A model generated the notes under the pieces. That model was not told the DNA's origin, did not search any database, and was given only the letters and a program-made list of their open reading frames with translations. 8,901 nt of DNA from contig CAMHPM010000048.1 in the NCBI GenBank assembly GCA_946187025.1, positions 1 to 8,901 on the forward strand. The letters are read 5' to 3'. Both the position numbers and the translations under genes were made by a program. Of this stretch, positions 1-5,792 are shown one piece after another (the stretch's first letter is position 1; the number at the start of each line of letters is the position of its first letter). The stretch is from an uncultured Prevotellaceae bacterium. GTDB lineage: Bacteria; Bacteroidota; Bacteroidia; Bacteroidales; Bacteroidaceae.

Positions 1-326
1 ACTACGATGCCAACAGCTCGTGGGATTCAACACGCGAACGAGATTGCGTGATCGGAGTCTATCGCCTCACGATGAAGTCCAACTCCGACAATTTCCGTCA
101 GAGCGCAATACAAGGAATCATGAAACGCATCAAGGCAAAAGGTGCAACTGTAATAGTATATGAGCCGACACTGACCGATGGCGACACATTCTTCGGAAGC
201 CGCGTGGTCAACAACCTCGACGAATTCAAGAAACAAAGCCATGCCATCATAGCCAACCGCTACGATACATGTCTCGACGACGTGCAGGACAAGGTATATA
301 CACGTGATATATTCCGCCGCGACTAA
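1..326 (+). CDS. ugd: UDP-glucose 6-dehydrogenase, C-terminal part (5' end outside window)
   Basis: The reading frame is open from base 3 and ends at TAA 324-326, giving the last 107 residues of a protein whose start lies upstream. The segment GVYRLTMKSNSDNFRQS, followed by a run like IQGIMKRIKAKG and then VYEP, matches the C-terminal UDP-binding domain of bacterial UDP-glucose dehydrogenases. The ending IIANRY...KVYTRDIF is also typical of the family. The enzyme oxidises UDP-glucose to UDP-glucuronate in the cytoplasm with two NAD+, supplying uronic acid for capsule or exopolysaccharide. The NAD-binding domain and catalytic Cys are not in the window, so activity cannot be judged. The next gene, 40 bp downstream on the same strand, also makes nucleotide sugars, which suggests one transcript. 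A related nucleotide-sugar dehydrogenase acting on another UDP-sugar is possible but less likely given the close match to the UDP-glucose type. Confidence 0.88.
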   Translation, partial: YDANSSWDSTRERDCVIGVYRLTMKSNSDNFRQSAIQGIMKRIKAKGATVIVYEPTLTDGDTFFGSRVVNNLDEFKKQSHAIIANRYDTCLDDVQDKVYTRDIFRRD

Positions 327-366
327 TTAAGGAATAATAACAGACAACACGATAAAACCGACAGAT

Positions 367-2283
367 ATGAACATAATAAGAAACGTAATAACGTGGTATT
401 TTTCAAAGAAAGCACTGCCATACTGGTGTGTGCTGGGGCTGGATTGCATTATTATTGTCATTTCAGGCATGATTGCAATCTACCTCTCACAAGGAGGAAC
501 CCCGCTCCAATCATCAGGATTCTGGCAATGCCTGTTCGAGCTAGCATGCAGTCTGCCATTATACATGGTCGGTATGCGCCTTTTCCACACATATTCAGGA
601 GTGTTGCGCTACTCATCGTTTGTCGATTTGGCACGAATTGGAGCCGCACTTGTTGTAGGCAGTATTGCCAACTACATACTATTCCTCTGTTTGCCAGATA
701 GTGTTTTCCCATACTTGCGAATACGCGTTTTCTTCTTCCTGATAATCATTGCTGTAGTGCTGATGTGGACCTTGCGCATCATCGTCAAGACACTGTTCAA
801 CTCTACATACCGCATAAATAATGCCAAGCGAGTATTCATCTACGGTGTGCGCGAAGGCGGTATAAGTCTGGCAAAGAGTATTCTCAACGATGAACATTCA
901 GAATATGTAGTCAAGGGATTTGTCGATGATCACAACGAGATGGTAGGCCGATACCTCATGGGACAAAAGGTCTATCAACCCGATGCCCATCTCGTAGAAA
1001 CAATGTTCGGCTTAGGAGTAAAAGCAATATACATCAGCCCACTATGCGCAAAGTCGTTCCGCGACAACCAGGAACTGGTCGATCGCATCTCGGATGCAGG
1101 TATCAAGATCATGATGATGCCATCAGCCCAGTCGTGGGATGGCAAAAGCGACCTGTCGTATCAGCAACTCAAGGAAGTCGATATCGAAGACCTCCTGCCA
1201 CGCGACGAAATAGAAGTCGATATGAAAAGCATCGAGAGCCTGCTCACCGGCAAGGTCATACTCATCACAGGAGCAGCCGGAAGTATCGGCAGCGAGATGG
1301 CACGTCAGGTTGCATCCTTTGCTCCGGCGCAGCTCATATTGGTTGACCAGGCAGAGACCCCGATGCACGACGTGCGCCTGTACATGGCAAACAGATATCC
1401 AGACATGCAATGCGAGACGATTGTGACAAGCATCACGAATGCCACCCGTATGGAACATATATTCAGCAAGTACAAGCCAGACTATGTATTCCATGCAGCT
1501 GCTTACAAACACGTGCCGATGATGGAGAACAACCCGAGCGAAGCTGTACAGAACAACATATTCGGAACACGTGTCATCGCCGATTTGGCAGTGAAATACG
1601 GTACGAAGAAGTTTGTCATGATCAGCACCGATAAGGCTGTGAACCCGACCAACGTGATGGGCTGCTCCAAGCGTATCTGCGAGATATATTGCCAGTCGCT
1701 CAACAAGGCCATCATCGACGGAAAGGTTAAGGGCGTGACACAATTTGTCACGACACGTTTCGGTAATGTGCTTGGATCTAACGGCTCGGTCATTCCACTG
1801 TTCAAAAAGCAAATCAGCAATGGAGGCCCTGTCACTGTCACACATCCTGACATCATACGTTTCTTCATGCTCATACCCGAGGCTTGCAAGCTTGTGCTCG
1901 AAGCCGGGACGATGGGACACGGTGGCGAGATCTTCGTGTTCGACATGGGCAAGCCTGTAAGAATAGCCGACTTGGCAAAACGCATGATAAAGCTTAGCGG
2001 TGCAACAAATGTGGAAATCAAGTTTACAGGTCTGCGCGACGGCGAGAAACTGTATGAAGAGGTGTTGAATGATGCTGAGACGACGAAGCCTACCGTACAC
2101 CCGAAAATCATGGTAGCGGCTGTGCGTGAATATGAATACGAGGATGCTCTTGAGCAGGAAAAGCGTTTGTATGAAGCCAGTTTCGCATATGATGATATGG
2201 AAACCGTGAAGATTATGAAGGAAATTGTGCCTGAGTTTAAGAGCCGTCAGTCAAAGTTCGAGGTTCTCGACAAAAAGGACTGA
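367..2283 (+). CDS. Membrane-anchored UDP-sugar 4,6-dehydratase, CapD/WbpM/FlaA1-family polysaccharide biosynthesis protein
   Basis: This is a 638-residue protein, the usual length of the large membrane-bound members. Four hydrophobic segments lie near residues 20-41, 54-74, 89-109 and 118-140. A first nucleotide-binding-like domain begins at RVFIYG (155-160). The catalytic short-chain dehydrogenase domain follows from about 296, with TGAAGSIG (301-308) as the NAD(P) Rossmann loop, HAAAYKHVPMME (376-387), STDKAVNPTNVMG (420-432), RFGNVLGSNGS (464-474) and GLRDGEKLYEE (555-565). Instead of the YxxxK of soluble FlaA1/PseB enzymes it has M431...K435, with S420, as in the Ser-Met-Lys arrangement described for WbpM. 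The family removes water from UDP-GlcNAc or a similar sugar to give a 4-keto-6-deoxy sugar for capsule, O-antigen or glycoprotein glycans. It sits 40 bp after ugd and is followed by a strong terminator, so it is probably the last gene of its transcript. The exact substrate cannot be read from sequence. Confidence 0.92.
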   Translation: MNIIRNVITWYFSKKALPYWCVLGLDCIIIVISGMIAIYLSQGGTPLQSSGFWQCLFELACSLPLYMVGMRLFHTYSGVLRYSSFVDLARIGAALVVGSIANYILFLCLPDSVFPYLRIRVFFFLIIIAVVLMWTLRIIVKTLFNSTYRINNAKRVFIYGVREGGISLAKSILNDEHSEYVVKGFVDDHNEMVGRYLMGQKVYQPDAHLVETMFGLGVKAIYISPLCAKSFRDNQELVDRISDAGIKIMMMPSAQSWDGKSDLSYQQLKEVDIEDLLPRDEIEVDMKSIESLLTGKVILITGAAGSIGSEMARQVASFAPAQLILVDQAETPMHDVRLYMANRYPDMQCETIVTSITNATRMEHIFSKYKPDYVFHAAAYKHVPMMENNPSEAVQNNIFGTRVIADLAVKYGTKKFVMISTDKAVNPTNVMGCSKRICEIYCQSLNKAIIDGKVKGVTQFVTTRFGNVLGSNGSVIPLFKKQISNGGPVTVTHPDIIRFFMLIPEACKLVLEAGTMGHGGEIFVFDMGKPVRIADLAKRMIKLSGATNVEIKFTGLRDGEKLYEEVLNDAETTKPTVHPKIMVAAVREYEYEDALEQEKRLYEASFAYDDMETVKIMKEIVPEFKSRQSKFEVLDKKD

Positions 2284-2306
2284 TGCCCTTTGACGTCATA
2301 AAAATA

Positions 2307-2340
2307 AAAGCTCCCTGCGCTGTTCTGTGCAGGGAGCTTT
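2307..2340. terminator. Strong, probably bidirectional intrinsic terminator between convergent genes
   Basis: A perfect 12-bp inverted repeat, AAAGCTCCCTGC (2307-2318) and GCAGGGAGCTTT (2329-2340), surrounds a 10-base loop. The G+C core ends in AAAG/CTTT. On the plus strand it lies 23 bp after the stop of the dehydratase gene and runs into a T-rich stretch. On the minus strand the A-rich sequence at 2300-2309 becomes a T tract, so it can also end the RNase G transcript, whose stop is at 2402. One hairpin serving two convergent genes fits the layout. Termination in both directions is inferred from symmetry. Confidence 0.9.
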
Positions 2341-2401
2341 CATTGTGTTCTGCTTCTCGTGTTTGGTTCTTGTGATGCTTGTCCGCTTCCGTACTTTGTT
2401 G

Positions 2402-3979
2402 TTAGTGGTTTGGTTCCACTTGTTCTTGCATGTCAATCAGGTTTCCTTGTTTGTCCTTGAACTCGTATTGTAGGAATGCGAGTGATTGACTTGGTATGAT
2501 TTTGAGTCCGAGTCCGTACTTCAGTGTCCACTTCATCTTGATTGATGGTATTCCTTGGTTGATGTAGGCATTGACGTATGGGTGTACGTATAGCTGGAAT
2601 TTCTTCATTCCAAGTGTCTTGACGATGTATTCGATTTTACTCTCGAGTGTGTCAGTGAATAGGTATGATGATTTTATCACTCCCTTTCCGTGGCATGTAG
2701 GGCATGTTTCGTCAACGCTAACGTCCATCGCAGGTCTTACTCTCTGTCGTGTTATTTGCATGAGTCCGAACTTGCTTAGTGGCAGGATGTTGTGTTTTGC
2801 CCTGTCGGTCCGCATGAGTTCGTTCATGTGTTCGTAGAGTTTTTGCCGGTGTTCGGCTTTGTCCATGTCGATGAAGTCTATGACGATGATTCCTCCGATG
2901 TCTCTGAGTCTTAGTTGTCGTGCTATCTCGTCGGCTGCACCCATGTTTACTTCGAACGCATTGGCTTCTTGGCCATCGACTCCCCTTGTCCTGTTTCCGC
3001 TGTTGACGTCGATTACATGGAGTGCTTCTGTGTGTTCGATGATGAGGTATGCGCCTCGCTTGTAGCTTACTGTTCTTCCGAATCCCGATTTAATTTGTCG
3101 TGTTACATCGAAGTTGTCGAATATAGGCACTGTCCCTTTGTAGAGCTTGACTATGTTTTCTCTTTCGGGTGCAATGAGTGCGACATATTTTTTTACTTCT
3201 TTGAATACGTCGGGGCTGTTTACGTGTATTGACTCGTATGACGGGTTGAATAGGTCGCGCAGTATCGATACGGTCCGTCCTGTTTCTTCGTGTGCGAGTA
3301 GTGGCAGGTTTTGTGCTTGCTGCACTTTGCTTACGCAGTCGTTCCAACTGTCGAGCAGTATTGTGAGTTCTTTGTCGAGTTCGGCCACTCGTTTGCCTTC
3401 GGCCACTGTTCGTACGATTATTCCGAAGTTTTGTGGTTTGATGCTTTGTACGAGTTGTTTCAGCCTTGCTCTTTCTGCTGCGCTTTTTATCTTCGTCGAG
3501 ACATTCACTTTTGTCTCGAATGGCATCAAGACAAGGTAGCGACCGGCAATTGATATTTCCCCTGTGAGTCTCGGGCCTTTGGTGTTTATTGGTTCTTTGG
3601 TGATTTGCACCAGCACTTCTTGTCCGAGTTCGAGTACTTTGTCGATTGAGCCTTCCTTTGGCAGTTCTGGCTGACGTTGGAATTTATCGACTGATGGGAG
3701 TTTCTTGCGGTCGCTTGCTACCTGCTTGACGTACTTCTCGAGTGAGAGGAATTGTGCTCCTAAATCTTGGTAATGAAGAAATGCTTCACGTTCATGACCG
3801 ACATCGACAAAGCATGCGTTTAGGCCAGGCATTAGCTTTTTGACTCTGGCTGCAAAGATGTTGCCTACGGAGTAGTGTGTGTCCAATGACTCTTTTTGGA
3901 ATTCCACGAGTCGTTTGTCTTCCAGAAGGGCAATGGTTACTTCGTGTGGCTGTGAGTCGATTATCAGTTCGCTTGTCAT
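2402..3979 (-). CDS. rng: Ribonuclease G (RNase E/G family endoribonuclease)
   Basis: This 525-residue protein is slightly longer than the E. coli RNase G of about 490. The N-terminal region (about 37-150) is the S1-like RNA-binding domain, interrupted by a charged insert at about 80-115. The catalytic part contains IDVNSG (323-328) and VIDFIDM (366-372). D324 and D368 line up with the two magnesium-binding aspartates D303 and D346 of E. coli RNase E. CPTCHGKG (426-433) is the zinc-link motif used for subunit pairing. There is no long disordered degradosome scaffold tail, so it is the RNase G type rather than RNase E. Family members cut single-stranded RNA near 5' monophosphate ends, and mature 16S rRNA and decay mRNA in the cytoplasm. 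It starts 20 bp after a tiny ribosomal-type gene, so the two are probably co-transcribed. The ATG at 3979 is directly preceded by GAGGAA, too close to act as a normal Shine-Dalgarno site. Confidence 0.96.
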   Translation of the reverse strand: MTSELIIDSQPHEVTIALLEDKRLVEFQKESLDTHYSVGNIFAARVKKLMPGLNACFVDVGHEREAFLHYQDLGAQFLSLEKYVKQVASDRKKLPSVDKFQRQPELPKEGSIDKVLELGQEVLVQITKEPINTKGPRLTGEISIAGRYLVLMPFETKVNVSTKIKSAAERARLKQLVQSIKPQNFGIIVRTVAEGKRVAELDKELTILLDSWNDCVSKVQQAQNLPLLAHEETGRTVSILRDLFNPSYESIHVNSPDVFKEVKKYVALIAPERENIVKLYKGTVPIFDNFDVTRQIKSGFGRTVSYKRGAYLIIEHTEALHVIDVNSGNRTRGVDGQEANAFEVNMGAADEIARQLRLRDIGGIIVIDFIDMDKAEHRQKLYEHMNELMRTDRAKHNILPLSKFGLMQITRQRVRPAMDVSVDETCPTCHGKGVIKSSYLFTDTLESKIEYIVKTLGMKKFQLYVHPYVNAYINQGIPSIKMKWTLKYGLGLKIIPSQSLAFLQYEFKDKQGNLIDMQEQVEPNH

Positions 3980-3999
3980 TTCCTCATAGGTTGTACGAT

Positions 4000-4089
4000 T
4001 TACTTGCTCTTGTGACGATTCTTTCTCAGTCTCTTCTTACGTTTGTGAGTTGAAATCTTGTGTCTTTTCTTCTTCTTACCGTTTGGCAT
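4000..4089 (-). CDS. 29-residue highly basic AURKAIP1/COX24-type (bS22/mS38-like) putative small-subunit ribosomal protein
   Basis: A minus-strand ATG at 4087-4089 opens a 29-codon frame ending in TAA at 4000-4002. The product begins MPNGKKKKRHKIS and continues THKRKKRLRKNRHKSK. More than half of the residues are Lys, Arg or His and no acidic residue is present. The pattern KKKRHK...HKRKKRLRKNRHK resembles the AURKAIP1/COX24 family, which includes the mitochondrial small-subunit protein mS38 and the short mycobacterial protein bS22. I recall similar tiny ORFs next to RNase G in many Bacteroidales. The likely role is binding small-subunit rRNA near the decoding region, inferred from the family. 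It lies between HU (upstream) and rng (20 bp downstream), all on one strand. I see no consensus promoter at 4090-4193, so it may share the HU transcript or use a non-consensus promoter. It is short enough to be missed by length-filtered gene calling. Confidence 0.85.
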   Translation of the reverse strand: MPNGKKKKRHKISTHKRKKRLRKNRHKSK

Positions 4090-4140
4090 AGTCTTTAATT
4101 TTTTATAGTTAATTATTGGTGTTATTTATATATAATAAGG

Positions 4141-4168
4141 TGTGGCTGCCTTTGTGGGGTGGGCCACA
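4141..4168 (-). terminator. Possible weak terminator or attenuator hairpin downstream of the HU gene
   Basis: TGTGGC (4141-4146) and GCCACA (4163-4168) can pair across a 16-base loop. A competing shorter hairpin uses TGTGG (4153-4157) with CCACA (4164-4168). On the minus strand the structure starts about 25 bases after the HU stop and is followed by an A+T-rich but not purely T tract (CCTTATTATATATAAAT). The same 104-bp spacer contains a 10-bp direct repeat, CTGCCTTTGT, at 4146-4155 and 4174-4183. It could reduce read-through from the strong HU gene into the small ribosomal gene and rng, but the stem is short and may be chance. Confidence 0.25.
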
Positions 4169-4193
4169 TTTGTCTGCCTTTGTTGCAGTTTCC

Positions 4194-4466
4194 TTACTTT
4201 ATGAGCTCGGCAAATGTCTTTGCTGGCTTGAATGCAGGTATGTTGTGCTGCGGGATGACGAGTGATGTGTTTTTTGAGATGTTGCGTGCGATTTTCTGCT
4301 TGCGGGTCTTGATGATGAATGAGCCGAAACCGCGGAGGAACACTTCGTTGCCGTTTGCAAGGCTATTCTTGACTGTGGCCATGAAGGCCTCGATTACTGT
4401 AAGAACCGCGTCTTTGTCAACTCCGGTTTCTTCTGAGATTTTTGTAACGATGTCTGCTTTAGTCAT
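4194..4466 (-). CDS. HU/IHF-family DNA-binding protein
   Basis: This 90-residue protein matches the standard HU length. The N-terminal helices (1-38) carry MTKADIV...ETGVDKDAV, and the diagnostic strand EVFLRGFGSF (41-50) precedes a basic arm (about 53-75) and the closing segment IPAFKPAKTFAELI. HU binds DNA without much sequence preference as a dimer, bends it and compacts the nucleoid. In most HU proteins the arm tip reads RNPxTG, and its proline inserts between base pairs. Here the matching stretch is RNISKN (61-66), so Ile62 replaces that proline, which may weaken the sharp kink. An A-rich leader precedes the ATG at 4464-4466, and a promoter-like TAACTTTG lies about 110 bp upstream. The gene heads the HU, tiny ribosomal protein, rng series. 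I cannot tell whether it forms homodimers or pairs with a second HU copy. Confidence 0.95.
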   Translation of the reverse strand: MTKADIVTKISEETGVDKDAVLTVIEAFMATVKNSLANGNEVFLRGFGSFIIKTRKQKIARNISKNTSLVIPQHNIPAFKPAKTFAELIK

Positions 4467-4574
4467 TGTTAATGTCTTTTTATTTGTTTATAATAATATG
4501 TTATTCTTCTTATGCTGTGAATTTGCAGCTGTGTGTTGCCGTTATGTCGTTGTTTTCTCAACGCAAACGGCTTG

Positions 4575-4605
4575 CAAAGTTAGCACTTTCTGCTTAAACT
4601 GAAAA
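4575..4605 (-). promoter_or_regulatory. Bacteroidota-type promoter for the HU gene
   Basis: Read on the minus strand, TAACTTTG (4582 down to 4575) is a perfect match to the TAnnTTTG -7 element used by the primary sigma factor of Bacteroidota. Eighteen bases further upstream a T-rich TTTTC (4605-4601) stands where the TTTG -33 element is expected, inside an A/T run (4601-4620) that could act as an upstream element. Transcription would start near 4570, giving a leader of about 105 bases. The -7 match is exact and the -33 match is partial. Confidence 0.65.
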
Positions 4606-4648
4606 ATTTTTTTCGATTTTTTATTGATAAAAATATGAAAAACAACTT

Positions 4649-4675
4649 GATAGCGTTTGTTTTTGTATTTCTATC
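4649..4675 (-). terminator. Possible weak terminator after the S1/P1 nuclease gene
   Basis: GATAG (4649-4653) and CTATC (4671-4675) form a 5-bp inverted repeat with a 17-base loop. On the minus strand it is followed by AAGTTGTTTTTC. It lies about 47 bases past the nuclease stop. The stem is short and A/T-rich, so this is only the best candidate in the spacer 4622-4721. The rest of that spacer is simple A/T-rich sequence with no gene that I can support. Confidence 0.2.
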
Positions 4676-4721
4676 GGCATTTTTGTTTGTTGTCGTATCT
4701 TCGTTCTTTGTTTTTTTGCTG

Positions 4722-5495
4722 TCAATATATGTTGTTGAGCAGTGCTGCCAGCCTTATCCCGGCTCTGAGCAGTTGTTGCTCGATGATTGGTGATGCGGCT
4801 GCCACATAGTCGTAGGATATGTTGGTGCCTTCGGGGGTGATGTCGTATATGTGGCTGGTTATCTTGTGTGTTTCGCGTGCCCAGTCGTCTGGGGTGCCTT
4901 GGGATATGCCGGCCTGTGTCTTTTTGGTGGTGTGGTCTATCTGTGTGGCCCATTCGGTGTAGCTCCATCGGTGTGCGGCTTCCACGAGGTCGGTGTCCCA
5001 CACGGTGTGCAGGTCGGTGTCGGTTCCGAAGAATTTGATTTTCACGTCGTTGCCTCCGCGGTCGGTCTTGTGCCCCATGTGCATGGGTTGGTGGAGGTCG
5101 CCGATGAAGTGTATCAGCATCTTGACTGCCAGTGCTTCTTCTTGCTTGCTGAGTGTTTTGCTGCGCAGTTTTGTTGTCTGTTCTGTTATGGCTGTGATGA
5201 TGTCTCCGGTCTCGAATGGTGGCACGTCGTCGTATTGTTGTCCTGCGTCGATGTTTTTGTAGTGCCATGTCAGGCTGTAGGCATATTGTGGTGTATGGCT
5301 TGCGTTGTCGAGCCAGTTGGCCCAGTACACCATGCTCTGCCCGTCGAGCAGGCGGTGGATGTGTCGGCGTGTGCGTGACGTGAGGTGTTGCTCGGCTATG
5401 AAGCATACGGTGTCGTGTCCTTTCTGTCCCCAGGCCATGCATTCGGTGTTGAGTGTGATGGCTGCAAGGATGGTGATCAGGGTGCGTCGTATCAT
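4722..5495 (-). CDS. Secreted S1/P1-type zinc-dependent nuclease
   Basis: This 257-residue protein has a signal peptide (1-21: basic MIRR, hydrophobic LITILAAITL, cleavage after CMA) that leaves Trp22 as the mature N-terminus. That matters because P1 nuclease binds zinc through its N-terminal Trp. All nine zinc ligands of the family can be matched by spacing: W22, H27, D63, H78, H129, D133, H139, H163 and D167, with the core HFIGDLHQPMH at 129-139. The length is close to the fungal enzymes (about 270). Family members cut single-stranded DNA and RNA and remove 3' phosphates, and in the periplasm or outside would salvage nucleotides and phosphate. The start at 5493-5495 is supported by the signal peptide. 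The gene stands alone on the minus strand, divergent from the MORN gene, with a promoter-like site near 5614-5644 and three tandem 22-bp repeats in its leader. Confidence 0.95.
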   Translation of the reverse strand: MIRRTLITILAAITLNTECMAWGQKGHDTVCFIAEQHLTSRTRRHIHRLLDGQSMVYWANWLDNASHTPQYAYSLTWHYKNIDAGQQYDDVPPFETGDIITAITEQTTKLRSKTLSKQEEALAVKMLIHFIGDLHQPMHMGHKTDRGGNDVKIKFFGTDTDLHTVWDTDLVEAAHRWSYTEWATQIDHTTKKTQAGISQGTPDDWARETHKITSHIYDITPEGTNISYDYVAAASPIIEQQLLRAGIRLAALLNNIY

Positions 5496-5533
5496 GTTGG
5501 TCGGTCGGTGTGATGGTTTGTTGTGATGAGGTT

Positions 5534-5599
5534 TGCGAGTGCGCAGTCTCGGCCCCGCGAGTGCGCAGTCTCAGCCCTGCGAGTGCGCAGTCTCTGATG
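5534..5599. repeat. Three tandem 22-bp GC-rich repeats in the leader of the S1/P1 nuclease gene
   Basis: The core GCGAGTGCGCAGTCTC occurs three times at an exact 22-bp period (units begin at 5534, 5556 and 5578). Each core is preceded by T or C, and the first two are followed by GGCCC and AGCCC. The third is followed by TGATG, where the repetition ends. The units abut, so there are no CRISPR-like spacers. The array lies between the minus-strand promoter (5614-5644) and the nuclease start (5495), so it should be transcribed as 5' leader RNA. Each unit contains the self-complementary hexamer TGCGCA and could form small hairpins. It is far more G+C-rich than the nearby A/T-rich spacers. The function is unknown. 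Confidence 0.9.
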
Positions 5600-5613
5600 C
5601 GGGCTTTGCAGTG

Positions 5614-5644
5614 CAAAGTTACGAAGTTTGTGTCACTCGTGCAA
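5614..5644 (-). promoter_or_regulatory. Bacteroidota-type promoter for the S1/P1 nuclease gene
   Basis: On the minus strand TAACTTTG (5621 to 5614) is an exact TAnnTTTG -7 element, with TTGC (5644-5641) 19 bases upstream at the -33 position, a partial match to TTTG. The start would be near 5609, leaving a leader of roughly 110 bases that contains all three 22-bp repeats. The eight-base -7 element is identical to that before the HU gene. Confidence 0.6.
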
Positions 5645-5714
5645 GTTTTTGTGTGCAGAAGTGTTGTCAGAAGGGTTGTTTCGGGTGCTGTCGCGTTTGA
5701 TTTGAAAGAAAAAG

Positions 5715-5731
5715 TCTTAATAAATCTTAAT
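5715..5731. promoter_or_regulatory. Direct repeat TCTTAAT x2, one helical turn apart, just upstream of the MORN promoter
   Basis: TCTTAAT occurs at 5715-5721 and again at 5725-5731, a 10-bp period that places both copies on the same face of the helix. The second copy ends four bases before the -33 TTTG at 5735. This position and spacing are what an activator of the response-regulator kind would use. That role is inferred, and the motif is short and A/T-rich enough to be chance. Confidence 0.35.
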
Positions 5732-5734
5732 CTG

Positions 5735-5766
5735 TTTGGAGGTGTCGGAATTTATTCCTACTTTTG
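5735..5766 (+). promoter_or_regulatory. Consensus Bacteroidota promoter for the MORN gene
   Basis: TTTG (5735-5738), a 20-base spacer and TACTTTTG (5759-5766) match both halves of the Bacteroidota vegetative promoter (TTTG and TAnnTTTG). Transcription would start near 5771, only about 22 bases before the ATG at 5793. This also helps to decide the gene start, because an in-frame TTG at 5736 lies inside the -33 element and cannot be the translation start of this transcript. Confidence 0.8.
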
Positions 5767-5792
5767 TAGTCATATTAAGAAACCAGCATTCT

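Noticed and set aside
1123..2100. A 325-codon minus-strand open frame inside the dehydratase gene
   Set aside because: It lies opposite well-conserved catalytic motifs of the plus-strand gene, and its product is rich in Cys and His without any family resemblance.
4159..4602. A 147-codon plus-strand frame across the HU gene
   Set aside because: It is antisense to a fully conserved HU gene, and its Phe/Cys/Val-rich product shows no domain.
5534..5599. CRISPR array
   Set aside because: The three 22-bp units abut directly and leave no unique spacers, and no cas gene is in the window.
4621..5616. A 331-codon minus-strand frame overlapping the S1/P1 nuclease in another frame
   Set aside because: The product is dominated by His, Arg and Thr, as expected from a shifted reading of a real gene. 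It also runs through the 22-bp repeats and the promoter.
5736..5792. TTG at 5736 as the MORN gene start, giving a longer protein
   Set aside because: It lies inside the -33 promoter element, and the extension would bury the signal peptide that begins at 5793.
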